A DNA stretch of 64,000 bases. Origin: Sporodiniella umbellata. Its lineage: Eukaryota; Mucoromycota; Mucoromycetes; Mucorales; Rhizopodaceae. Shown in pieces: positions 9,835-21,911 of this stretch (within the stretch, counting starts at the first letter, position 1; each line of letters opens with the position of its first letter). Under the pieces are notes generated by a model. That model had not been told where the DNA came from. It ran no database searches and worked only from the letters and a program-made list of their open reading frames with translations. Made by a program: the position numbers and the translations under genes. Where the stretch lies: positions 124,001 through 188,000 of the forward strand of contig JAIXMR010000027.1 of the NCBI GenBank assembly GCA_025677835.1. Reading direction: 5' to 3'.

Positions 9835-12709
9835 ATGGCGGCCCAAGATGCCCTAAAGATATTTTGGCCCTCCCATCTATGTTCACCTCAATGTCTACAG
9901 GGATTTCTCATTGGCTGGTACAACGCTTCCAATTCCCTTTGCGTAGCTTCTGTTGTACCTAATGTCAATGTCAAAGTAAGACTTTGCCCTATAAAACCTT
10001 ATATCTATAGTACTCACCAAAAAAAAAAAAAACTCAGTTTGAAGAACTACATTATTTTCTAAATGAAGCCAAGGCCTCAGGAGAGCATTTCGATCACATC
10101 AACAAAGTATGCAACGTTTCACCTCGAATACTCGGCTATTTAAATGTAGAAGGTCAAAACAAACTTTCTTGCACGATTCAAGGTTTACATCAGTCAGCTT
10201 TAAAGCCTTTTTTTTCTTTTACTTTTTTAATTGACAGCTTCATCTTTCGATACTTATTATTTGGAAACGCTATTATTAGAACAAACAATCTGGATACACG
10301 TTACAATCAACACGCACTATATACCTGTACTACTGTAAGCTCATTCTATATATATTCAGAGAAAAAAAGAGAGATCTGACAATGATTTGCAACTAGATCT
10401 GTACATATAAACAACACACGATCTACCAGCAATAATTATCAAGTCATATTTTATGAGCAACCCAATCCGAGAGGTTTACAATTTCTCTCTTTAAATCCTC
10501 TTGAACTAGACATCACTAGCTCTGTATGCATTCCAGAAAACTGTACTTACAGCCAACCGTTAGCATCTATCGTCCAATGTAGTCAACAGCTTAATAACGA
10601 ACAACAAGCTCAGTCCCACGCGGATTTAGATATAGTGCTGATTCAGGTCCGTATTTTTACATATTTTTTTTCTTTCTAAACAGCATCAATAGATCAATTC
10701 GTCTTATTTTTTGGAACACGGTGTGAATCAATTACCGTTTAAATATAAACATAGCCATGCCTCAGACCGTGTCATATTAGATTTCTTTTTTCGCGTTTTT
10801 TCTTTCCTATGGAATGGATTTGCTAGATACTTGTTTACGTTACCCAGATGGTGTATAGGGTATCATATTCGAACGCTTGTGGTGCGATGTGCTGTCTCTC
10901 TCTTTTTCTTGGTGCTTGCCTTGGCTGAAGTCACTTTGCAAACCTTGAATATACGTCTACCCCCTTTTATCTTGAATGGGGTGGCCTTGAAGGACCTATT
11001 TGCTGCAGGCCAACAAATCGATTTAAGATTACAACAGCTTTTTTTTTGGCCAAGGCAGTATATGATGCTCAGAAAACAAAATTGGGCAAACACAGCCAAA
11101 GCAAGAGCACACTATATAAGGTTGAAAAAAATCATACCGATAAATTTTATCTAACATACACACACTCTTTTTTATAGCTTTTATAATAGTATGTGGTTGG
11201 TAGCAAATGATATAATCATTGGCCTGGCTGTAGGTTCGTTTTTGATGGCCAATAAATACATTATGGCCAAAAACCTTCATGAAGTATTACATGTAGATAT
11301 ACATTTATATATGTATACAATCTTTGTTGGCTAAAACCTTTATTGAATTTAGAAATATACTGTCAAGTCTTTAGAATCTATGGTTCTATGGTTTCTTGAA
11401 TCCCCTGCTGGTTTAAAGCTCAATAGTGAATTAGCAAACTTTTTAAGTGAACTTTTTCTTTGGCTTCTTCAACTATGGACTCTTTGCCCTCAAGCTGTTG
11501 AACCCTATACGCCTCTGATCATTCATGCCATTGGGCTCTCTGGAGTGTTCGGTGTAACAATGATGGTGTCCCTGTCTTCCGATTTTCTGGCATGCATGAC
11601 ACTACATATTTACTGCTTTTATATAGTGGCTGCAAGGATTTTTAACTGGCAGCTCAATATCCTTTACTCTTTATTTAATTTATTCCGCGGAAAGAAAAGG
11701 AATGTGTTAAGAAACAGAATCGACTCCTGTGACTATGATCTCGATCAGTTACTTTTAGGCACAAGTCTCTTTACACTCTTGACTTTTTTATTCCCTACAG
11801 TCTTTATCTATTACTTGACATTTGCATTAGTAAGATACCAAAAAAAAAAAAAAAGAAAGTTTTCTTGTGCCTTTAATCTTTACGGAAAACAACTAGGGCC
11901 GAGTAGGAGTTATATTTCTGCAGGCTGTTATGGAAACTATTTTGGCTTTTTTTAATCATTTTCCTCTATTCGCCATCATGCTTAGAATAAAAGATCCGCG
12001 TCGATTACCAGGTAGTTTTTTTTTTATATAAAAAAAATAGCCAAAGACACTTATTCGTTTTTCTCATTTAAAATCATTGAATAAGGTGGGCTTCGATTTG
12101 ATGTGTTTGATCATGATTCTTTTGCTTCTAAACATCGTAGTTTGCTTCAAACGTTACTGTCAAAACAAAAGAAAAAACATAGCCGATCTAAGCACGGAAA
12201 GAAAGTATCAAAAAAGCGCGTGACATTTGATCTACAAGAAGCCTCTAAAGCTTCTTCTGCAAAATCGAGTTTTGGCTTTGGAACTTATCTTCGAATGAAG
12301 GTAATATTGACATTGATCAGCGAAAAGGAGGGAGAAGATTTTTTTTTAATGATTTATGAGTAGAATATACCGATTTCAATGAGCGCTATTTTTTTTCAGT
12401 ATATGTTATTGTGGAAAAGGCTAAGTGCACATTATTTTTCTGCTTATGTTTGTACTTGTTTACTGTTTGGTGAGCCTATTAAGCCAACACCAAAACTGCA
12501 GGTAAGAATAAGATGTCTAAAAAATCATGCACCAAAAATCCTGACTCAATTTTTTTTTAAAGTACCCAATGCTACCAGATACACGGTAAGACTAAGGGGC
12601 TAGTTTATTAAATTAATTAACTTTTTGTTTGTTTGTTTAAAGTCCTTCGCTTAAATTTTTATGGCAAACCTTCAAGTCAAACATTTTTGAAGAAAAAAAA
12701 AAAGAATAG
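9835..12709 (+). CDS. GPI1: GPI-GlcNAc transferase subunit Gpi1 (PIG-Q)
   Basis: Twelve exons: 9835-9975, 10038-10182, 10238-10334, 10397-10646, 10693-11120, 11178-11292, 11353-11829, 11897-12011, 12086-12300, 12400-12501, 12563-12585 and 12643-12709, giving 724 residues. The family core is clear: FYNSMWLVANDIIIGLAVG, then SPAGLKLNSELANFL followed by SELFLWLLQLW, then several membrane helices and the LFGEPIKPTPKLQ tail region. Gpi1 stabilises the ER complex that adds GlcNAc to phosphatidylinositol, the first step of GPI anchor synthesis. The GPI pathway supplies cell-wall mannoproteins. All exon phases close and exon 11 is only 23 nt. Intron 1 carries a poly-A run just before its acceptor. 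The start is the first ATG in frame, eleven residues before HLCSPQCLQGF. Confidence 0.92.
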
Positions 12710-14383
12710 TGCTTTTCGTAACAAGAATTACACAGCGCATCGTTCAGTGTATTTCTTTCTAATCTATACGTCCATAAACACACACACACATAATCCTGTT
12801 TTTCCTATTATTTTTATTATATATAAGAAATAAAGCTATATAGCACAAATAATTGACCATTGCAACTGAATTTTTGCAAGCGTCATGTACTGCTACTACA
12901 GAATTCGGGAAAAGCTGTATCTTTCAAGTTGCACTACTTTTTTGTATATCTGAAAAAGGGTCTCAAATAAGTATCACGTATAGGGCATATGTTTTATTCT
13001 GAAAAAAAGCTTGCAAATAACTAATAGCGTTTTATGTCTACCATTTCAATATTACGATGAAAATAAACATCAATTTTACCTAGTTCCAGGGACGGTTTTT
13101 GTTTTGCAGATTGTGCACTCCCACTATGACACAAAGGATCTGCCCTCATAGTTCTATCTTACCTGCTAAATGTACCTAAACGAGTGTAGGAAAACGCTTC
13201 AAACCAAAGAAAATGCATGGTTAGTTTTGCTTAAAAAAAAAAAGAGGAAAATATGGAAAAAGAGACGAGTATTGTCAAACATGTATGTTTGGCTAACGTA
13301 CCGCTCTTAGCCGCACTTCTTGCATGCAGGCTTTAATACATATAATAACTGGTATTAATTTAAAGCATGTTTGAGTGATCATAGTATACTTGTTGCCTTG
13401 ACAGGTGTGTTTGTCAAAACACAATAGTATCTCATTATTTTCGTTGCTTGGATGAAGCCAATGTTTACTCAATATTCGAATTGTTCCAAATATAATGTAA
13501 TTATTCTTCAACGCACAAGCATGTGTTTGTCAGGTGGTTAAATATTGTGTTTTGTCTTATGTTTCTTATCAAGGCCCTGTAAGACCAATGTCTGTTTTTA
13601 TAATTTTGAAAGAGTTAGTGTTTTATTCAAGTATATCAACATTAGGAATTGTTAATATTTAGGAAACTGATAGAGCTGTCGGATCATATAAACATAAACC
13701 AATCAACGCGCTTCAAACACCAAAAGCTACGCTTAACAACTCTACAACCATACCCTTTTACTAAGAGCGAGCCATTCAATAGGCAAAGAAAATTTCTATT
13801 ATAGACTCCTCCTAGCTATTGGAAATCATACGTAGCCCTATTCAGCTAGCTTTCGAGGCTTCTCTTTTTGGAGTAACTGAATGCAAAGCCAAATAAATCT
13901 ATTCTACTTGTCGTAAATACATTATAGCTGTAGGCTTCATTTTCTTTACAATTTGTTTCTGAAATTTGGGATTTTTCACTATGTATTCACCTTATATATT
14001 AAACATATATCTAAGCTCTTGTACGTTTAGCTTTTTTCCTACTAGATGGACAAAGCGGCAGATAATACAGAATTAATCATAACTGTTCGATTTCAAGTTT
14101 TCCAGCGCAAACCGAACATGGCAATAGCGGCTTACGACTGCAATATTCAGAACGCACTACATAACAGTAATGGCACCTTTAAATATTTAGCCCACATTCA
14201 CAAGCTCACAAATAGAAACATCTAGTGTTTAGAGATAGACTTTGTTTATTTTGTACTTTTAAATTATAGTGACAGTAGTATTATTTTTTGTTTCACTTAC
14301 TTACACCAAACTTCAACTCTATAGATATCCAAATCACACAAAACAGAAAACCTACAGAATCATAACACCAGCTTTTTAGCTAC
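12710..14383. other. Intergenic, about 1.7 kb, nothing recognised
   Basis: The 3' flanks of GPI1 (plus) and CDC7 (minus) converge here. The sequence is AT-rich. The only ORF above 60 codons (13293-13511, minus) has no recognisable features and is probably chance. Confidence 0.5.
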
Positions 14384-17300
14384 CTACTGAAAAAGCGGAT
14401 GACTGAGTGCATCGTTTGCAGAGATACGCTCAGTATCTATTAGTTTCAAACACTGGCTCATAAGATCTAATGCCAGCAGATAATCTTTTTTTGGCCATCT
14501 GTTTATATTTTTTTCATTAAATTCTCTACATAGACTATCAAAGTCTGTTTGCTTTTCAAGTCTGCTTTCAATGTTGGTTTTTATATTGCGGCCTACAAAA
14601 GCGTTAACATATACACCTTTTTCGAGATCAAGACTTACCGTAAAACTTTCCAAATTTGCATACTTCTTCTGTTCCGAACAAGGACATCAACTCCAAGATA
14701 CCATCGGCGACATCATCTGGCTTGAAGAAAGGAAAAATGCCGGTTAAAAAGCTAATCATAATGACACCGACAGCCCAAATATCCATTGCTATTGTAAAGT
14801 GAGTACTCCTTTTTTGTTATAGCTGACATATTACCGGTAGTTTGTCGTGGTGAATTTAAGTAAATTTCAGGTGCTCTATATGCTTTTGTTCCTGAGCGGT
14901 CTACTTGAATTGGTGTGCTATAGGTAAAAATTAAGCCACCTCTTTTTTTTTTTCTGAAGTCCTTTGTTTCTTAGCTAGCATTACCGTCGATCATGTTTGA
15001 AATAGCCGTGAGGTTCGCCCTCATAGCTTCTATATGGAGACTTGGCGGTTTTCTGTTTATCTTTTTGTAGAACGATGTCTTCGTTTATAAATCTCTGCGA
15101 AAGAGAAGAGTTTTCTGTTATGACTTTATGCTTTTTACGGCTTTTGTGAACCATATGCTACTTACTTGTGCTAATCCAAAGTCACCAATATAACCTTGCT
15201 TTGTTTTGTTATCATATAGGAAGTTTGCAGGTTTAATATCTCGATGAATGATTCCTTTTGAGTGTATATGCTTTAAGCCAGTCAAAAGCTGATACACATA
15301 GCACTTGAAGTCTTTAAAAGACATCTTTTCATACATATCCTAAAAACAAATATAAAATAAGAAGTTTAATCGCGGTTCAGTGCAATTACCTCAAGCGGCT
15401 CATGTTCTACTATGGGGAAGACAAGTAAAGTTACATCATCTTTTCTTAGAGCGTTGAATAGGGAGATTATTGAAGGTTTGCCACTAAAAAAAAAAAAGAA
15501 ATGTAAGTACAACTGGTTTTAAAAAGAAATTCCTAATTTCATACTCTAATGCTCGGAGGCAAGATATCTCATTGGCTATTCTCTGAGGCGAGCTTATACC
15601 ATGGATCATTTTAATAGCCACAATAGTCCGCAGGTTTGGACCAAGTGAATCATAAGCTTTATATACCTTGCTAAAGGTTCCTAATAAAGTCTTAGTAACA
15701 AAGAAAAAAAGCAAGTAGTCAACCTTTGCCTATTCTATCAAGTAAGCGGTAGCGCTTTTTCAGTTCGGGAAAGTCTCTGATAATACGGTCAATTTCTTTC
15801 TGAACTGATAAACTACATGGCTTTGTTGTTTTGCTATCGTTACTCAAACCTTCCGGTGTTTGAGCAAGAGGATCAGCTGGAAAATCCAGCTTTTCAGTAT
15901 TGGAAAGGCCGGCTATCTGGCTATCAAAGGAGTCCGTTCTTTTAGTAGCCGTAGGAGATTCAGTGATCAGAACAACAGGAGATGATTTGACCGCTTCATT
16001 ATAACTAGAGAGTTCTATTGATTTGGGTTCATCAGGATGATCTGTCAAATCTGTAGTGCTAACAAAATCATTCATTTGAGGGATAGACGACGATTTGGGG
16101 TTTTGTTGAGTTGAAAAGAAACAACCAAGCTCAGTAACATTGACAGAGTCATCTAATCCTGGAACAGGTGAGTCGAAGATATCAATATCGCCAAAGGGCC
16201 CATTTTCTTGAGAAGCAAGAAAAGATTTGTTTAAATTGCTAGAGCTAGCAGGGTCTTCCTCTTGAAGGCTGACAGACGGTTTGGTTAGCCTAGTATTATT
16301 GGATAGTTCCACTGCTTGTTGAGGAAAAAGAGGTAAGGGTGGCTGAACTTTCTCAGTAATGTTGGGTAATTCAGCAATCTCTTCATTGAAAGGAAGAGAT
16401 TTCCTATCTTTAAAGCTTTTTGTGTATGGTCCTACGTTTTGATCCAAAAATCTAGGCTCAAGGCTAACAACCTTTCTTAAAGCAGACTCTTCATGCTTGC
16501 GTTTTATAGCACTAGGAACCTTTTTTTGGACTCTAGAGGTGTTAGCCATAAGTTTATGGCTTCTGGAGTTTATATTCAGCTTTGGAGTAGAAATTTCTGG
16601 AGGAAAAAAGCCAGCTGGCTCAGTGGTGTTGACAGAATTCTTTGTTTGAGGGGTATCACAAAAGAGCCCACTTTCTTGGGGAGCACGAGAATATTTGTTC
16701 AGATTATTAAAATCATCAAATTTTTCCTCTTGAAGGCTGACAGACGGTTTGGTTAGCCTAGTATTATTGGATAGTTCCACTGCTTGTTGAGGAAAAAGAG
16801 GTAAGGGTGGCTGAACTTTCTCAGTAATGTTGGGTAATTCAGCAATCTCTTCATTGAAAGGAAGAGATTTCCTATCTTTAAAGCTTTTTGTGTATGGTCC
16901 TACGTTTTGATCCAAAAATCTAGGCTCAAGGCTAACAACCTTTCTTAAAGCAGACTCTTCATGCTTGCGTTTTATAGCACTAGGAACCTTTTTTTGGACT
17001 CTAGAGGTGTTAGCCATAAGTTTATGGCTTCTGGAGTTTATATTCAGCTTTGGAGTAGAAATTTCTGGAGGAAAAAAGCCAGCTGGCTCAGTGGTGTTGA
17101 CAGAATTCTTTGTTTGAGGGGTATCACAAAAGAGCCCACTTTCTTGGGGAGCACGAGAATATTTGTTCAGATTATTAAAATCATCAAATTTTTCCTCTTG
17201 AAGGCTGACAGACGGTTTGGTTAGCCTAGTATTATTGGATAGTTCCACTGCTTGTTGAGGAAAAAGAGGTAAGGGTGGCTGAACTTTCTCAGTAATGTTG

Positions 17301-18421
17301 GGTAATTCAGCAATCTCTTCATTGAAAGGAAGAGATTTCCTATCTTTAAAGCTTTTTGTGTATGGTCCTACGTTTTGATCCAAAAATCTAGGCTCAAGGC
17401 TAACAACCTTTCTTAAAGCAGACTCTTCATGCTTGCGTTTTATAGCACTAGGAACCTTTTTTTGGACTCTAGAGGTGTTAGCCATAAGTTTATGACTTCT
17501 AGAGCTCACTATTGGTTTTTCAGTAGTGACTTCGTTCATTGTACAGTCTCGATTCTCTGTAGTAATACAATAATAAACAAAGAGTAAGTGTTTTGGGTTT
17601 GAACAGTTTTTGCAAGTCTATACTCTCAATCTAGTCCGTGCGCAGATTGTATTTTTTAAACACCATCGCCCACCCTTATGAGTAAAATAAAACAGAGATA
17701 TATTACCTGGTAACAAGAAGGCATATTGGTCGTCTGAAAAGCCTTCAAAAGACAGAGGGTCGTTGTTTTCTTTTCCAACAAATTGGTCTTGAGTAGTGAA
17801 AGAATTGTACATAGAGTTTACCAATTCTTGAGTGTTGAATTCCGTTTGAAAAGAATTTTGATTTGATACACTAAATTTAGGGAATCCAGAATTTTCGTTT
17901 TGTGTGTATCGATCCGTATTTTGAGCTGTTCCTAAAGGCATTGCTTGTGGAAGCAAATTAGGATTTGTGTTATAAGGAAGGCTATAGCCGTCGGAGGGTG
18001 AATGTGGTGGTATAATAGTAGCAGCAGCAGGTTGCAGCCAGTTGGGTTCACTAAGTTCATGAGGATAACCAGACATTTGGAAATTGTTTGTTTGAGATAA
18101 GAAAGAGCTTTGGTATTGGTTTTGAAGTTGGCTCTGACCCTGGCTCTGACAGTGATCAACATTTGCGGCGTTCGCATTCGTAAATTGCCCAAAAGGATGT
18201 AAGTGATGTAACCACAGGTTTCTTGATATATCAGAAGTTTCGCTTTCTGTAATAAAAGTATAAGGCTCTTCATTGCCCAAGTGGGAGCCAACTATAGGTT
18301 GCACTGTGGGATTAGCTTCAGACAAGACATGAGCAGATGACTGATCATCAAAGGGGTGGAACAAAAAGTTATCAGAGGGTAACTCTTGTGTGCTAAAAAA
18401 AGAGTGAGGTATAAAATTCAT
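14384..18421 (-). CDS. CDC7: CDC7-like (Dbf4-dependent) protein kinase with giant N-terminal extension
   Basis: Nine exons: 18421-17707, 17556-15724, 15680-15545, 15483-15390, 15339-15166, 15094-14985, 14917-14835, 14788-14639 and 14592-14384, giving 1167 residues. The kinase domain starts near residue 845: [21 protein letters not shown] (glycine loop), VAIKMI (lysine), [21 protein letters not shown], then [13 protein letters not shown] and [10 protein letters not shown]. The [11 protein letters not shown] signature and the APE context point to Cdc7, which phosphorylates Mcm2-7 to fire replication origins. The extension of about 840 residues is Gln/Asn/Ser-rich; yeast Cdc7 totals 507 residues. 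It contains a 156-residue unit repeated 2.65 times, in the same ORF as the glycine loop, so the fusion is not an assembly guess. Exon 1 joins exon 2 in phase 1. Confidence 0.85.
16256..17499 (-). repeat. 468-bp tandem repeat in CDC7 exon 2 (2.65 copies)
   Basis: Sequence from 16256 recurs at 16724 and again at 17192, a constant 468-bp (156-codon) step. The array ends near 17499. The translated copies look identical over their shared length, including [19 protein letters not shown] and KPSVSLQEE. Because 468 is a multiple of three the reading frame is preserved. Two complete linker segments and three copies of the main block are present. Near-perfect identity implies recent expansion or ongoing homogenisation. 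Confidence 0.95.
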
Positions 18422-18821
18422 ATTATTGTTTCAAGCGTCAAGCTCAGGTGTTTTGGAACAATTATTTTTCAATATGGAAAAGAAAAAAGTGTACTCCTCT
18501 TTTTTTGTTGTTCCTAAAGCTTCTGACGGAGTCTCAAAAATGGCGTCTTGGAAAAAGTGTTTTAGTTACGCGACATTGTGCACTATTTTCCCATTTTAAG
18601 CTAAAGATTACTTAAAAAATTAAGAATTCAAGCAAATGTACATAAAAATGTTGTGCGAAGCGCGTTTTATGAAAAAAAATTCGTAGTATTACAAAACAAA
18701 AATAAAACAAAGCAAACCAAAAAAAACTAGGCGACTAAAAAATAAAAAGCAGAAAAGCATAAAAAAAAATCGTATGCTTAGATCAGATATTCACAGTGCA
18801 CAAGTATCAAAGCAGGGTTTC
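18422..18821. other. CDC7 upstream region
   Basis: AT-rich leader and promoter area of CDC7 with several poly-A stretches. No ORF or clear TATA motif could be assigned. It ends at the left edge of the 832-bp duplicated block. Confidence 0.4.
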
Positions 18822-19653
18822 TTAAAATAGAAGTGCGCAAGCTGTTTGCTTCTCAAATAGATTTAATTAGGTATTTCATTTCGAGTGATCGTTTCAGGGC
18901 CTGGTCCCTTTTATTTCTGTGTTTTAATCTTATAGCATTGCACAAATGCGCGTTCAAGTATCGATCGTAGCCATAGTATCTTTGACTTCCTTTCCTCAGC
19001 GTTTTAGGAAAAAAAACCCTTAGAATAGACTGCCCCTTACCTGTAGTTGTATGTTTCGATAAACCTGTACTGTTTTACAGCCACATGCTAGTCCCATTAC
19101 CCACAAGCCAGCTAGCGGGCTTATAACCTTTGTTTTAAGCTAATTTTATCCCAGAGTGCTGAAGTATAATTTTTTCTCTCAACCAAAAAGTCACTACATG
19201 TCTAGGATTATCCGGTTTTGTGAGGCCGATGCTCACCAAGTTGCAAAAAAGGAGTAAGTCAACGTAATTGAGTCAGAAAACGATACAAAAGCTCGAATTA
19301 AGCCAAGTGTATGGATTAAATAAAAAAGAAACTAGGCTGACTATGAATAAAATAGAGAAACAAATACCTGTCCAGATACTGAAAGAATATGATCTACAGA
19401 GCAGTTGACATATAAAGCCGAAGCTAAGTTGTTGAAATTTTTAGCCGTCTGATGCAAAAAAAAACCGGTATAATAGTATTGTTATCCAACAAAAAAAAAA
19501 CCACATATCCGGTAACAGCGATATTAGAGCGTTTTTTTAGTTTATAAAAACCATGAAAGCGCAAAATAATAAACACCTTGCTTTTAGCTTTTAGCCTATC
19601 TTACAAATTAAATGCGCTGTTATTAAAACAAACAATGACTACTAAAACTGAAG
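18822..19653. repeat. 832-bp duplicated block, copy 1
   Basis: This segment is repeated in direct orientation at 28540-29371 (constant offset 9718). Reading both copies side by side I find differences only in the terminal bases. It contains no long ORF. No terminal inverted repeats, TG...CA ends or target-site duplications are evident, which argues against a solo LTR or MITE. The copy lies between CDC7 and a decayed PNG1 copy. Confidence 0.95.
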
Positions 19654-19734
19654 AAAAACAATTGATCTCTACTATTAATCGATAATTTTTTGCCAAAAGT
19701 AAAACTAAGAAAAAGCGAGAGAATTCTTTTCTTT

Positions 19735-20400
19735 TCTTTTTTAAACGAATGTCACTCTATGTAGTATCACTCAAAACTCAATTTCTCTTTGAGCTCAGTG
19801 TTGCAGCAACATATCCTTAGTGTAGGCGGAAGGTAAAAAATGGCAGTATTTGAGTATAAAAGCACCTTCCAGTTAGTAAACAATAAAAAATGTTCTATAA
19901 GAATAGAAAAAATACACACTAAGTATAATTTCTAGAGACTTTGCAAAAAAAAACCCACAGCTAATATTTTCTTAAAGTTAAGCAATAGCTACATTTGTTT
20001 AACGTTGACACGTTTTAATAACCGCACTGCTGTTACTTAAGTAGTGCATTCGTTATCTTTTTTATCTGTTTTTGTTTTAGAAATCGAGTCTCTGTACTTG
20101 TAACACGTATACATAAAAAAAATATTTTATTGATTTGTTCCATCTATATTAGAGGAACAGATCTGGCTTAAAATGTTGTGCATATTTGCCCTGCTCTAAA
20201 AGACTAGCTTTATCGATACAGACAAGAAAAACAAAATGGAGAGAAAATATTTATGATAAGTGGATCAAGCTATCTTAAAAGTTTTTGGTAATTTTTCCCA
20301 CTATTTATATCTGAACAACAGAAAAAAACAGCAATACTAAAAAAATTGCTGGAAACAAAGAGATCACTGCGAAAAGTGGCCAGTACAAAAAAAAAAAGAT
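19735..20400 (+). pseudogene. Decayed copy of the PNG1 5' half
   Basis: Stretches align in order with PNG1 exons 1-4 at 29485-30173. GTAGTATCACTCA near 19760 matches the start of exon 1. AATACACACTAAGTATAAT near 19910 matches the start of exon 2. AGAGGAACA near 20152 and GCCCTGCTCTAAAA near 20189 match exon 3. GAAACAAAGAG followed by AGTGGCC near 20354-20380 matches exon 4. Many substitutions, stops and lost splice sites exclude function. It begins less than 100 bp after copy 1 of the 832-bp block, as the intact gene does after copy 2. Similarity fades after the poly-A run near 20390. Confidence 0.75.
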
Positions 20401-20681
20401 GGACTTATTCTTCTTTCCTCTTTAATCTAACGTGGCCGGATGTACGGTGAGAATAATTATTGGGTTAGTAAACTCAATGAATTCTTTATTCATATAAATC
20501 CCTTCGCTTAAGTGTATTTGAAATGCAGTATTTTATTCATAGATAGTAGATGAGTGAAATAGCAATAAAGAGGGGCAAAGGAAAGGCGTAAGCCGTTTTG
20601 TTTTTTCAAATGCTTAAGCGCTTAGAAACACTACCTAGTTATATATATATATAAACAAGGGTAAAATAACTACTGATATTT

Positions 20682-21911
20682 TCAAGCTTGGTCTTTAGTA
20701 CCTTTTTTTGTTTCCTCTAGTTCCGTTACTTTGCTTAACAAACGATCACGTACTTGGTGTGCCTCAAAAAGCTTTGCTTTGAGCTGATCTACAACTTCAC
20801 TAACACTACCTATCTTTTCCTTCATTGACTTTATTTCTTTTTCATGATCAGCGATAGATCTTTCTGCGAGCTAATACGAAAAGGAAGTTATACATAAATA
20901 CCAATCAGCGTGTCAATAGTGTACTTACATCTAGTTTTGAAGTAAGTTCATTTTGTTTGGACTCAGCATCCTTAAACTTGTTAGACGATCTTTCAATATT
21001 TTCCTAGCAATCAGCAAATGCGTGAGAACACAGTAAAAAATAAACCAGAAAAAGAGATTATTTTTTTTTGGTTTTTCTCACCTTTAGTTTGTCGTTTTCA
21101 ATACTTATTTTTTCCAATTCAGACTGAGCTAGGTCGAGTCTTCTTTTGTTGTCGCTTACTTCAATTTCCTTAGTCGCAAGCCGTCGAGAGTAGTTCAAAT
21201 TGTTGTCTTCTAGTCTTTGGTATTCTATTCGCTGTTGTGCGTGGAGCTCCTCAATATTGTTTATGTGCTGTCGCTCCAAGCTCTGTAGAATATAAGAAAT
21301 AAGTTACTAAAGCTACTGATAGCAGAAATAGCAAATAAATATCACAAAATCTACTACATACTTGAAGGTCTGTTCTTAATTCTTTGACTTGTTCTAAAAC
21401 TGCTTTTTCCTGAGATTCTTTATCCTCTTTAATAATTTCCAACTCTGTTTTGAAACCTCGCAGCTCACTCACTTTTTTTTTAAAAAAGATATTAGCTACT
21501 TCTCTATTTTTTTTTTTTTCTTACGAGTCTTCAAACTTAATTTGTACATTTCAGTGATGTCTGACACTTTTCCCTAATTTAGTAGTAAGGTAAGTACCAA
21601 ATCATTTTCATTAATCAGAAAAAAAAAGCAACACAATTTACTCTTAGATCCCATGCCGGCCTTTGTTTTAAACTACTTGATGCTGTATGGTAAGACTTTG
21701 CTAAAGTAGGTGGTGGATCGGCTGTCTGTTTTTTTCGTAAAGGCTTTGTCGGATTTGTTGCTGTTTTTGTGGTTTTTTGGGCACTTCGAATGGCATTTGC
21801 TCGAGCTTGAGAGGCTTTTGTGTTGGTAATAGGGAGACGGCGAACTTTTTTGATTTCTGTACGCTCAGAAGAAACTGAAGCTACGCGTTTTTTGGGTAAA
21901 TTGTCAACCAT
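20682..21911 (-). CDS. Kinesin-14-like tail/stalk protein lacking a motor domain
   Basis: Six exons: 21911-21642, 21573-21525, 21471-21362, 21282-21082, 21003-20929 and 20870-20682, giving 297 residues with all phases closing. The N-terminus is basic and Ser/Thr-rich. It is followed by KQRPAWDLRGKVSDITEMY, which resembles the RPAWD(x)KG motif I recall just before the stalk of fungal kinesin-14 (KlpA/Kar3-type) proteins. The rest is a continuous coiled coil of about 200 residues ending at a TGA after TELEETKKGTKDQA. In kinesin-14 the motor (neck, then IRVFCRVRP) should start at about this point, but none is visible down to the neighbouring PNG1 relic. It may be a truncated kinesin-14 or a separate spindle coiled-coil protein. 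It is intact as an ORF, so it could make a motor-less protein. Confidence 0.6.

Noticed and set aside
16256..17499. CRISPR-like or satellite array
   Set aside because: Unit length of 468 bp, no spacers, in frame inside a kinase gene; it is a coding tandem repeat.
18822..19653. Solo LTR, MITE or other transposon as explanation of the 832-bp repeat
   Set aside because: No TG...CA ends, inverted termini or target-site duplication seen, and homologous gene sequence flanks both copies, which fits segmental duplication better.
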